DNA of 64,000 bases. Source: Rhodamnia argentea. Its lineage: Eukaryota > Streptophyta > Magnoliopsida > Myrtales > Myrtaceae. The stretch is from contig NC_063156.1 in the NCBI RefSeq assembly GCF_020921035.1, positions 29,436,283 through 29,500,282 on the forward strand. The letters run 5' to 3'. A program made the translations under genes and the position numbers. The notes below the pieces were generated by a model, which worked only from the letters and a program-made list of their open reading frames with translations, did no database searches and had not been told where the DNA came from. Positions 27,038 to 49,250 of the stretch are shown piece by piece (position 1 is the stretch's first letter; the number at the start of each line of letters is the position of its first letter).

Positions 27038-28129
27038 GGGCATGCATGGTAACCATTCTCATTCTTTGAATCTGATTCTGGAAATAAAAAATGATGAGAA
27101 TCGTGTTTGGTAACGCAAATAAATTTGATTCTGATTATGTTCCTAAAATCGGTTTTAGAGAATCAGAATCGGTTTTAAAGCAAAATCCGTAACAAAAAAA
27201 AAGTTGGTTTTTGAAAAAGAATCACTTTTGAGAATCACAAAACAAAATGAAGTCTCATATCTCTCACTTTTCCCTTTCAGTTCTCTTGTCATTTTTTTTC
27301 TTAACCTAATAAAAAAATATAAAATATAAAAAAAATTGGAATTTTTTTAAAAAATCACCAAAAATTTAGAAAATCCCTAAAAATAGAATAAGCTTATATT
27401 AGGCTAGTTTGACCTCATTTTCATAAATTTGGGCCTAAATTTCCTAGATTTCATAGATTTCACTCTTACGCAAAAAAATGTCACAGAAGATGATGACATC
27501 CAACATGTGGATGATAACATATATACTCGTAGTCGTGCGTCATAAAATGTAAATATTTGCACGTAGAGCTGAAGCTAAACACCCACTTGGATTTAGGATA
27601 GAAGGCGCCAAATGATAGTGAAAAACTTGTACTTCGTATCAAGGAGGATAATTTATTTATTTTTTTGTTAGTGAATAATTTGATTATTCGGCTGCTATGT
27701 TTGTATGTATTTTGGATAACGCAACATTTAAAGAAAAAATGAGTTCTTAATATGGGAACTTTCCCATGCCGCAATCGAACTTCAAACGTAATGTATTAAA
27801 ATTTGTGTTTCATTTATGACATACTAAAAAAATAATGTATTTTAAATTATTTTAGTGTGCATTGAAAATTACTCTTCAATTTAGAATGAAATTTTACAAA
27901 GTAATTACATAGTTATTTGACTTAAATGAAAAAAAAATTAGGAAGAGAAACAATTTTTTGAAATAGAAATTTTGTGCGGTTATCAAATGCGTTTCTATTC
28001 TAGTAACATAAATTTTGGGCAGTTATCAAACGTGTTTTGATTCTCTAAAACTCATTCGGGAACAGAATCAGAAAAAGTCATTTTAATCGGAATCAGTTTT
28101 TTGGAACAGAATGGTTACCATGCGCAGCC
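27038..28129. mobile_element. PIF/Harbinger-like non-autonomous element with TAA target duplication
   Basis: The left terminus GGGCATGCATGGTAACCATTCT and the reverse complement of the right terminus, GGCTGCGCATGGTAACCATTCT, share 18 of 22 bases. Weaker inverted similarity runs further inward (AATCTGATTCTGG-type motifs). TAA flanks both sides (27035-27037 and 28130-28132), as expected for PIF/Harbinger TWA duplications. The 1.1-kb interior is AT-rich with no transposase, so it is probably a long MITE or deletion derivative. Confidence 0.78.
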
Positions 28130-28315
28130 TAAAAACCTAAAGTACAGTAATTATTTTTCTTTTTAAATACCGAAAAGAACGAAAAAAGATTCAATAACCA
28201 CGTGGGGGCTGGCTGGCGCTCCGACATCAAGGAAGCCTCCGCCCAGCTCTCTGAGAGACTGACGGTGAGACCTCACTCTCGTTCGCTCGCTCTCAGAACA
28301 TACAGAAGCTTCACA

Positions 28316-31300
28316 ATGTCCGGTAATCTCCTCGTCTTCATCGAACTGATCTTATCTTTGTAGCCTTCCCTAATCAACCTGAGGTCGATGCTTCTTTGTT
28401 TTGCGTCGAATGCACAGACTGTAGGAAATCGGCTTCTTCTCCTTCGCCGAGCTCGAGTTTGTGGCTCGCTCCAAACCCCAGCAAGAGATGGGGCGAACTC
28501 TTCTTTCTCTTCTACACGCCGTTCTGGCTCACTCTCTCGCTTGGCATCATCGTTCCTTACAAGCTCTACGAGGTCTGTCTCAATTCGTCTCAACCAAGTT
28601 TGAATTTTTTTTCTCGTTTTCCGAATTCCGTATTCAATTGCATTAGCTGTTGTAGGTTTTGGCTGAAAAGGGGGATTTAGTTTGCTGGTGTGGTTTATTT
28701 GTTCTTGATCGCGAGTCCAGTTTTCCAGGAGGCCCTTTACTTTCAGTCTAAAGCTGATGTGGTAAACTTATTTTATCGACGAAGGGAACAGAAAAAGTAT
28801 GGTACATTGACAGAACTGGCGGAAACAAAAGCAGGTGTTTTTACATAAGTTAAGGAGTGAATCAAGCATCTCATTTCGTTCTAGAAAGGAGTAATCATCT
28901 TTGTATTCTGTCTCCTTCATATCTGTGTTGACAAAGGAGAGAGATGATGATGCATCAGCTTTGCAAGAGAACTTTCTATCATTCACTGTCTCTGTCTTCT
29001 TCTTTTTTTTTTTTTTTTTTGGGTTTGGGGGGGGGGTGGTTTGGAGAGTGATGGAAGTCATGAAGATGAGTTTTTGTGGTGAGTTCATCCACTTCTACAC
29101 TCAATTTGATGGACTGATTAGGAGGGAATGGAGAGAATTCGGATAGTTACCAGAGAAAAGAAATGAAATGAAATAAAAAAGTTTAAGCTAAAATGTTGTT
29201 TTTGGGTGCTGATGAGGGAGAAGAACGGAAATGTACGCAAAATGAACCTAAATATCTTTTTTATGATTTTATAACTTCAGCTAAAATAAGGGTACTTACA
29301 GAGACAAAGAGAATTTTCTTTATATGTTGCGTGAATCCCTCCATATAGGAGGGATTTAGAAACTACATAAAACTGGCTGCACTAGTCCTTCTCTTCTCTC
29401 TCCATCTTCACCATTCCATCCAAACCTATGATCATTTTATTATCTTTCTCTACCCATCTAATCTCTCCATCTAAATTGAATTTAAAAGTAATTAAGAATC
29501 GTTATGGTGGTACATTGCAGCTCTTATCTTGCATTTCACAGAACCTCCAGGTAGAGATGTCCATAATTGTTCATCCATTTCTAGCTGAATAGACACTTCT
29601 AAAAGTTCCCATGCTACGACTTATGTGGCACATAAACAAGAAAATGCACATGCTTGAGTGAAGAGTATATACTCAGTCTAAGTAACTGCATGAGTTTCTT
29701 CTTGCATTGAATGACAGAGGTTTGCAGAGTTAGAGTACTTGCTTCTGGGGTTGGTGTCAGCAGTTCCTGCATTCCTGATACCAATGGTAATTATTGGGCA
29801 GGTATGTTTGTTGACTTGCTTAATTGACTTACATGTCATTAGAATGAAATCATCGCAAAAAAATAAAACATTAGTATGGATTTTCATGTATACTCAATGC
29901 TGTGGTTCTCCTGAAAACTGCATAAACTGGTGCTTGGAACTCTGATTGTGTTCGCAGTATTAAGCCTAAATAAAGGTGTTAAACTCAAATTGGCTTTCTA
30001 CAAAAAAGAAAAAAATTAATTTGCTCATCATAATGGTCTCTACTGGGATTACTTCTGGTCTCCTGGAAACTAATTCGCAGTATTAAGTCTAAAATAATGG
30101 TGTTAAACTCAAATTGGCTTCCTGCAAAAAGGAAAAAAATTAATTTGCTCATCATAATGGTCCCTACTGGGATTACTTGTGGTCTCCTGGAAACTAATTC
30201 TCAATTAGATACGATCCTGAGGTGCTAGAACTGCCTGTTGATATGGATTCCTCAAACTTTTATTCTTGTGCAGGCAGATAGCAGTATGTGCTGGAAGGAT
30301 CGCTATTGGGTCAAGGCAAGTGCTTTTTGGGTTATAATTGTCCATTTTCTTAATGCTCCATAAGCTACTTCCATGATATATATTGCTCATCCACATTTAG
30401 ACTCAGTAACATCAATTTTAGGGTATACCACTGACAGATCACACATTTTGGTGGTGAAGTGTCTAGAACAGCTTTGTTTCGCATGTTGCCTTATTGATTT
30501 GTGCATGATGTGCACAGTCTACAAACTATTATTACCTTGTGTCTAGGAAAATATGTTAGTCTGATGGAAGTAATACTGGATCGCGGTTCAGACATTATTT
30601 AGCTAGATATTAGGATATCAAATAAGGCTGTGAATGTTTCAACTTTATATTATTTGCATAAAGTAAGAATCGTCCTGGTAAATGCAATATCTCTCCTTTT
30701 TGAGTTAAAGAAGACTGTATATGTGATGTTTTACTCATCCACTACGTTACGAAGCTGGCCTTTGTGTGGACATTATTTAGCTAGATATTAGGATGTCAAA
30801 TAGGAGCTGCTCTTCCACCCTAACACTTAACCATGCTTTGGCAGGCGAGTCTCTGGATAATAATATTTAGTTACGTTGGGAATTACTTTTGGACGCACTA
30901 CTTCTTCACAGTTTTGGGAGCTGCTTATACATTTCCTTCGTGGAAAATGAATAATGTGAGCCATCAAGACATTGATTATTTACGCTTTTCTGAATCATCT
31001 GTCTGTTTCTTCTCATGCAGTTTGGTTAACTTTTTGTGCAGGTACCGCATACTACTTTCCTCCTGACTCATGTTTGCTTTTTATTTTACCATGTTACATC
31101 GAACCTGACCCTCCGCAGGCTAAGGCATGCTATTGCTGACTTGCCTGAAAAAATCCAATGGGTTACTGAGGCGGCATGGATTCTGGCTCTTTCCTATTTC
31201 ATAGCATACCTGGAGACTCTAGCTATTTCTAATGTATGTCCACACCAATTGTTCTACTGTCCATTATAACTATATCCAATTCTTTTTTATATAGATGACA

Positions 31301-32857
31301 TGCTGATTTTATTGCCTGTTTGAACTGGAGTGGTGCATATTTGGCAATACATCGTCTCCGAGACTGCTTATTCTGTCCATTCTCCTTTATCCACAGCCTT
31401 ATCACGAAAAGATCAGTTAATTTGACAGAACATATTCAGTCAACCTTGAAATGGAAATTTATTAGATTAAGAATATCAATTGTTATCTGTTTTGTAAAAC
31501 CCCCGATAAATGCTGATTCTTTTCCTCTTCAATATATATTGCTCATTGACCCCAAAAAAAAAAATATGTATATTGCTCAGCATGTTTTTGTAGTTTCAGT
31601 ATTGAGAAAGAAAGTTCGACATCTTTCTTCCTGCAATGTCACGTCATATTTTTTTTGCAAGCTTTTGACCTTTTTTTTTTTTTCGGTCTAAGCACGCTTT
31701 CGACCTTGCATGGAGCATTTCTTGTGAAGTCTGTTCTTTCTTTTTCTGCCAGGCAGGTCTTTGCTGTGAAACAAACCCAATACATCTTACATTGCAATTG
31801 TCGGTATTTCATTTATCTAATTACTGATGCTTAAATACTCATATGATATGCAGGGATTCTGCAAAATTAATTTGTTTCATTCAATGTTTGCAGTTTCCTT
31901 ATTATGAATTCGTAGACCGGGCATCCATGTATAAAGTTGGGTCCTTGTTTTATGCAATCTACTTCATTGTGAGCTTTCCAATGTTTCTGAGGTGAGAACT
32001 TTGTGTGTCCAACACCTATTTTATGGTTCTTATCCTCCCTGCTTCAAAAAATGCATGATTCAGCAGCAACATGCGCACATCACGGCTGCGCAAAGGTGTG
32101 GAGAGTGATAGGGATGAACTTGTCCTAGAATGAATTTAGATGGTAACTGAGAGAATTATAGGTTCTGGTTTGTATAAATGTCTGGTCTGTAGTTTATCGA
32201 TTCGGACAGTGTTTCATTGATAATAACTAGAATGGTCAGTATGTTGTTTTCATAATTGTAAAACCATTTCCCAAATTAAGGCAATCGAAAAATGTAGTTT
32301 CAATCATCTAAACAGATGAAAACATTATCTGGTTAGCGAGCCATAAATTCTGGCAAGGCCGATCTGCATCATACGCTCCATTTTCTTCATGTTCTCTGGC
32401 ATGTATTAGATTATGTGGTCGTTTTTCAGACGTTATATTTCATATATCTAAATTTTAGAGAAATAATGCTCCTCCTTGAAAGAATACTACAATTGCACCC
32501 TTTTCCCCCCTCTTTTCTTATTGATACGGAGTGGTTGAATTGTAGAACATGGAAGACGATACAGAAGCCATATCTTTGGTCTTTTCTTGTCATACGTTTT
32601 GTACTTGGTCAATCATTGGAGCTCGGGCAACTTTCGTTGACTGAAAGTGAACTTTTACCTGCAGGATTGATGAGAAGCCAGGCAGTCCTTGGGACCTGCC
32701 AAGAGTAGCCATTGATGCTTTGGGTGCTGCCATGCTGGTGACAATCATGCTTGATTTGTGGCGTATTTTCCTAGGACCAGTTGTCCCCATTCCCGACTCG
32801 AAACAATGCATTCAGCCAGGACTTCCGTGGTTTCCTGGACATTCTGTGGAAGCTTGA
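28316..32857 (+). CDS. CPI1: Cycloeucalenol cycloisomerase, complete copy
   Basis: Eight exons (28316-28322, 28418-28572, 29718-29801, 30274-30315, 30845-30955, 31042-31233, 31894-31991, 32665-32857) join in frame to about 293 residues, close to the family length. The enzyme opens the 9,19-cyclopropane ring of cycloeucalenol to give obtusifoliol in plant sterol synthesis, in ER membranes. Recognisable family blocks are SLWLAPNPSKRWGELFFLFY, IFSYVGNYFWTHYFF, YTFPSWKMNN, ALSYFIAYLETLAISNF, YEFVDRASMY and LDLWRIFLGP. Several segments are hydrophobic membrane spans. The very short first exon (7 nt) was chosen because the acceptor at 28417 restores the frame (MSDCRKSAS). Intron 4 starts with GC. 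The gene is cut by the left breakpoint of the tandem duplication but stays whole. Confidence 0.94.
29951..30200. repeat. 123-bp tandem duplication in CPI1 intron 3
   Basis: The segment starting TTCGCAGTATTAAG at 29951 repeats at 30074 with a handful of differences. The array ends within about 10 bp of the left breakpoint of the large duplication at 30209. The truncated CPI1 copy lacks it. Confidence 0.9.
31535..31579 (+). mobile_element. Very short poly(A)-tailed insertion with 11-12 bp flanking repeat (CPI1 intron)
   Basis: TATATTGCTCA at 31535-31545 and 31569-31579 flanks TTGACCCC followed by a run of A. The same arrangement is in copy 2 (47932-47976), where the flank is the 12-mer GTATATTGCTCA. 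It reads as an extremely 5'-truncated retroposon tail. Confidence 0.6.
31657..31707 (-). mobile_element. Very short poly(T) insertion with ~16-bp flanking repeat (CPI1 intron)
   Basis: GCAAGCTTTTGACCTT (31657) and GCACGCTTTCGACCTT (31692) flank a poly(T) run plus CGGTCTAA. In copy 2 (48054-48100) the two 16-bp flanks are identical. On the minus strand the insert reads TTAGACCG followed by poly(A), so it resembles a minimal SINE tail. Confidence 0.6.
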
Positions 32858-34949
32858 CGTCTCGTTGTGTTGTACTAAAACGGGAGTTTGGGTTTTAGTT
32901 CCCAATTCCATAGTGGCTGGAAGTTGGGGTGTTCCCTGTCAGCGAAAGATGTGGCCCCGACAGTGCCAAAAGACTTTGTATTGTACTAGTTGTATTACTC
33001 AGGACATTAACCCATTTGAGGAGAAATGTCTCTCTGATAAGTTGAAATTGGGGATTAGAGACTAACAGAATGAATCCTAATGTCTCTCCAAGTATATGCA
33101 AGTGCGTGTCGAAACCATGATGGTGTTACTATTAAGGTTGCCAAATATGATTGTCTGCGGTTTTTATCTGTGTATGTGCCTTATTTAGCTTCCCTAGGTG
33201 TGTTGAATGGCATGCATTGAATGGCGAACGAGCTCCATAAATTCTACGAACATTGTGGACTAGGCAATTTCTCTGTCCGGGGTCTTGTGACTTAGGCACC
33301 ATCTTATGAATTTCCAATCATTTAATGATTACAAAAGAGGGTCTCGCGAGTCAGGCACAGTTTTGATGATTAGAGAAGAGGGCCTTTTCTGCCATCCGGT
33401 CTTTCAGGATGGTAGCCATGGAAATTTCTAGAGCCCATTCATGGTTTTTCTTCTACGTAGGAATTAATAACGCACAAGCAAATCTCGTTTTCTATAACAT
33501 GAAAACCTCGGATGTTTATTCCAATTATCCTTTTTGCTAACTCTTGGGTTACTAGTGAATTGCGAGAAAGCATCATACATCTGAGGATTACTCGTACTAC
33601 TTGAGGGAGGCTCATCAATATATATTATTGGCGCAACAGAGTTGAGTCCCTCATCCTTTTCTTCCATGTTCACTTTGACAAAGACCACTTTGACAAAGAC
33701 CACTCCGTTTTCTTTTGCCTCTGAACTCACAACGCATCTTCCCAATTTCTCTCACCAGACTCACGGAGATGGAAAGATGTCTACTCAGCTATGGACCAAG
33801 GAAACGACTGAGCTTCGCAGGAAGGGGAATTTGCCGATTCAATCAAATCAGTCTATCCAAATCGAAACTATGGATCAATGAAGGAACAATATCGCCATTT
33901 GTGTTCAATAAGGTACCAAGGTGGACGATTGACTCATTCCATACTAAAAATAACCACAAGAAATCTTTTGATAACACAGATTTCCACGATGCATTGCCAT
34001 TCGAATCAAGATATTGGAATTGGACTTGTCAATGGATTCATCACCTTTCAAACACAACAAATATCTATTTGAACCCCCCTTCACTTGTAGGAGTACGTCT
34101 TAACTATGTCGATTATGTTATGGTAGGGGTCCTATTCATGGCGATTCAATCCTAGAGGTCCACTAGAGATCAGAAATCGTTGAAGAAAGAACAATATAAT
34201 TTGTTGAACTAAAGGAAGGAGGAGAAGAGAAGGCAACCGAGTGGAGAGAGGATTTTGGAATGTAAAATCCTGATGGCTGCGGGACAATAACACCTGAAAG
34301 CTTTGAAAATAATGCCGGGCATGCCACGCAGAGTTAAAAGTCCATTTGAAAAGAATGCCGAGCAGGCCACGCAGAGTTAAAAGTCCATAGATGACTCTGA
34401 TTTGAATGGAGACAGTGATTTGCTTTTCAAGATCATGATAATTCTTGTTTTCTTAATCCTTTCTAAACTCCTCGCTACAGAATAAATTTCGGCTTCTATA
34501 GTTCCCAGTGCGCACGAGCCGGTGTTTTTTCCTTCCTTGTTTTTTTCATGGGCGTGCGCACGTGTGTGAGAGAGAGATATATCTTATCTGACCACTATTA
34601 ACATAGTGATAGTAAGTTATTTCACCTAAAAGAGATGAACAAAAGTTCATTCACATGAGAATCAGTAAATCCTCAGAGCTGAATAGAAAGCAAAAGAGGA
34701 CAGATATGATGCGGAGCCAAATTAAAAGCTATTGGATGCTTTTCTCTCTCTCTCTCTCTCTCTCTTTTATACCAACAATCCAAGAAGGAAGGGGAAAAAA
34801 AACCTTGGCCAGAAAACATTACAAGGAGAAACTAAGACAACCTATGGGCTTCCCAGGTTACAAGAAACAAAATAGATTACTTTCGCAGCAGCTTTGGGAG
34901 GACGAGCAGCCGGTCAAAAATTGTGACTGAATTAGTGAACAATAGTACT
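32858..34949. other. CPI1 3' region and CPI1/AAA+ intergenic DNA, copy 1
   Basis: This contains the CPI1 3' UTR and an unidentified reading frame on the minus strand at 33464-33680, also present in copy 2. A chimeric plastid-derived insertion follows (about 33863-34195), then a 43-bp direct repeat at 34314-34389 (core CCACGCAGAGTTAAAAGTCC) and a (CT)n run near 34745-34765. The AAA+ gene ends at 34950. Confidence 0.6.
33863..34195 (+). pseudogene. Plastid-derived chimera: ycf2, rpoC2 and ycf2 fragments
   Basis: About 33865-33990 translates to [17 protein letters not shown] and then [18 protein letters not shown], which matches an internal part of plastid Ycf2. About 33988-34150 gives [15 protein letters not shown], and then, in another frame, DNA like the rpoC2 stretch encoding a CRLCYGRSPTHG motif. 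About 34155-34195 (RSTRDQKSLKKEQ) matches a different part of Ycf2. The pieces are not adjacent in plastid genomes, so the insert was assembled from separate fragments. Frameshifts and stops make it non-functional. The same insert is in copy 2. Confidence 0.75.
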
Positions 34950-45964
<11,015 letters not shown>

Positions 45965-45966
45965 CG

Positions 45967-46632
45967 AAACTCTGATTCTCTCCTGTTTTTTTTTTTCTCT
46001 TTAGGTGCAACCACCATGGAAGATGGAATTTCCAAGGGCCGCGGTTCCTCCACTTTTGAAGTTTCATATAGTTTTGGCATATCCAATAACTGATGTGGAC
46101 TGACTTCTGTAGGTAGTCAATAATCCATCCAACCTGAAAACAACTCGCCATTCAAGGGTGTGATTTCAATAATCTTGATCCTGGACACGTTTTTTTTTTT
46201 TCTTTTTCTTTTTGGTTATTCACGGTCATGTTTCCAACGTTGAACGTTGAACGTCGATCGGACCGCCGCGCGGACTTTCGACGGGGTTTAATCTGGGCAA
46301 TTGTCTTAATGATCCGGCGACATTTTCGTCTTCATTCTTCGCGATTTTCTTTGCTTCGAGTGCTTGGCAAAAAGATTGGATCTAAAGAATGAAAGAACGA
46401 AATTTCCATCTCGTTCAGCGACGGTCCAATGGCCTTGGGCAAAGGATTGGACAAATCTAACGTTACACCGTCGGGGTGTCGGGCCAACCCGTTCAGTGAC
46501 GGTCCAATAGGCTGGGCATTCACATGACCTGGCTCGGCTCGCCACCAGTGCTATGACCGTCTCAGGCAAAGACCTTTTCGGAGCTTCCTAATGTTTTTTT
46601 TTTTTTGTTAAACTTGACTTTGCAACACTAAA
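45967..46632. other. Junction filler between the two duplication copies
   Basis: These 666 bp match neither the end of AAA+ exon 2/exon 1 (which follows copy 2) nor CPI1 intron 3 (which precedes copy 1). They include poly(T) runs and two imperfect copies of GTTCAG-GACGGTCCAAT-GGC at 46415 and 46492. Around 46240-46280 the sequence is GC-rich. No gene is seen. It is either captured foreign DNA or the remnant of a transposon involved in the rearrangement. Confidence 0.8.
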
Positions 46633-46697
46633 ATACGATCCTGAGGTGCTAGAACTGCCTGTTGATATGGATTCCTCAAACTTTCATTCTTGTGCAG

Positions 46698-49250
46698 GCG
46701 GATAGCAGTATGTGCTGGAAGGATCGCTATTGGGTCAAGGCAAGTGCTTTTCGGGTTATAATTGTCCATTTTCTTAATGCTCCATAAGCTACTTCCATGA
46801 TATATATTGCTCATCCACATTTAGACTCAGTAACATCAATTTTAGGGTATACCACTGCAGATCACACATTTTGGTGGTGAAGTGTCTAGAACAGCTTTGT
46901 TTCCCATGTTGCCTTACTGATTTGTGCATGATGTGCACAGTCTACAAACTATTATTACTTTGTGTCTAGGAAAATATGTTAGTCTGATGGAAGTAATACT
47001 GGATCGCTGTTCAGACATTATTTAGCTAGATATTAGGATATCAAATAAGGCTGTGAATGTTTCAACTTTATATTATTTGCATAAAGTAAGAATCGTCCTG
47101 GTAAATGCAATATCTCTCCTTTTTGAGTTAACGAAGACTGTATATGTGATGTTTTACTCATCCAATACGTTACGAAGCTGGCCTTTGTGTGGACATTATT
47201 TAGCTAGATATTAGGATGTCAAATAGGAGCTGCTCTTCCACCCTAACACTTAACCATGCTTTGGCAGGCGAGTCTCTGGATAATAATATTTAGTTACGTT
47301 GGGAATTACTATTGGACGCACTACTTCTTCACAGTTTTGGGAGCTGCTTATACATTTCCTTCGTGGAAAATGAATAATGTGAACCATCAAGACATTGATT
47401 AGTTATGCTTTTCTGAATCATCTGTCTGTTCTCATGCAGTTTGGTTAATTTTGTGCAGTTACCGCATACTACTTTCCTCCTGATTCATGTTTGCTTTTTA
47501 TTTTACCATGTTATGTCGAACCTGACCCTCCGCAGGGTAAGGCATGCTATTGCTGACTTGCCTGAAAAAATCCAATGGGTTACTGAGACGGCATGGATTC
47601 TGGCTCTTTCCTATTTCATAGCATACCTGGAGACTCTAGCTATTTCTAATGTATGTCCACAGCAATTGTTCTACTATTCATTATTTATATAGACGACATG
47701 CTGATTTTATTGCCTGTTTGACCTGGAGTGGTGCATATTTGGCAATACATCGTCTCCGAGACTGCTTATTCTGTCCATTCTCCTTTATCCACAGCCTTAT
47801 CACGAAAAGATCAGTTAATTTGACAGAACATATTCAGTCAACCTTGAGATGAAAATTTATTAGATTAAGAATATCAATTGTTATCTGTTTCGTAATATTC
47901 CCGATAAATGCTGATTCTTTTCCTCTTCAATGTATATTGCTCATTGACCCAAAAAAAAAAAAAAGTATATTGCTCAGCATGTTTTTGTAGTTTCAGTATT
48001 GAGAAAGAAAGTTCGACATCTTTCTGCCTGCAATGTCACGTCACATTTTTTTTGCAAGCTTTCGACCTTTTTTTTCAGGTCTAAGCAAGCTTTCGACCTT
48101 GCATGGAGCATTTCTTGTGAAGTCTGTTCTTTCTTTTTCTGCCAGGCAGGTCTTTGCTGTGAAACAAACCCAATACATTTTCCATTGCAATTGTCGGTAT
48201 TTCATTTAGCTAATTACTGATGCTTAAATACTCATATGATATGCAGGGATTCTGCAAAATTAATTTGTTTCATTCAATGTTTGCAGTTTCCTTATTATGA
48301 ATTCGTAGACCGGGCATCCATGTATAAAGTGGGGTCCTTGTTTTATGCAATCTACTTCATTGTGAGCTTTCCAATGTTTCTGAGGTGAGAACTTTGTGTG
48401 TCCAGCACCTATTTTATGGTTCTTATCCTCCCTGCTTCAAAAAATGCATGATTCAGCAGCAACATGCGCACATCACGGCTGCGCAATGTTGTGGAGAGTG
48501 ATAGGGATGAACTTGTCCTAGAATGAATTTAGATGGTAACTGAGAGAATTATAGGTTCTGGTTTGTATAAATGTCTGGTCTGTAGTTTATCAATTCGGAC
48601 AGTGTTTCATTGATAATAACTAGAATGGTCAGTATGTTGTTTTCATAATTGTAAAACCATTCCCCAAATTAAGGCAATCGAAAAATGTAGTTTCAATCAT
48701 CTAAACAGATGAAAACATTATCTGGTTAGCGAGCCATAAATTCTGGCAAGGCCGATCTGCATCATACGCTCCATTTTCTTCATGTTCTCTGGCATGTATT
48801 AGATTATGTGGTCGTTTTTCACACGTTATATTTCATATATCTAAATTTTAGAGAAATAATGGTCCTCCTTGAAAGAATACTACAATTGCACCCTTTTCCC
48901 CCCTCTTTTCTTATTGATACGGAGTGGTTGAATTGTAGAACATGGAAGAGGATACAGAAGCCATATCTTTGGTCTTTTCTTGTCATACGTTTTGTACTTG
49001 GTCAATCATTGGAGCTCGGGCAACTTTCGTTGACTGAAAGTGAACTTTTACCTGCAGGATTGATGAGAAGCCAGGCAGTCCTTGGGACCTGCCAAGAGTA
49101 GCCATTGATGCTTTGGGTGCTGCCATGCTGGTGACAATCATGCTTGATTTGTGGCGTATTTTCCTAGGACCAGTTGTCCCCATTCCCGACTCGAAACAAT
49201 GCATTCAGCCAGGACTTCCGTGGTTTCCTGGACATTCTGTGGAAGCTTGA
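46698..49250 (+). pseudogene. CPI1: Cycloeucalenol cycloisomerase, 5'-truncated duplicate
   Basis: Exons 4-8 of CPI1 are present and still open: ADSSMCWKDRYWVK at 46698, NYYWTHYFF, the ALSYFIAYLETLAISN block, YEFVDRASMYKVGS and the same C-terminus ending GHSVEA. Exons 1-3, which encode the first ~82 residues including the start and first membrane spans, are missing because the duplication began in intron 3. A few amino-acid changes occur, such as the Phe to Tyr change giving NYYWT and a Val to Leu at the start of exon 6. The GC donor of intron 4 is kept. Without a start or promoter it is most likely a pseudogene; readthrough from the filler DNA could still produce transcript. Confidence 0.88.

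Noticed and set aside
45967..46632. Whether the filler is the missing 5' part of the AAA+ gene
   Set aside because: It does not resemble 62143-62445 or the sequence upstream of it, so exon 1 is really absent from copy 1.
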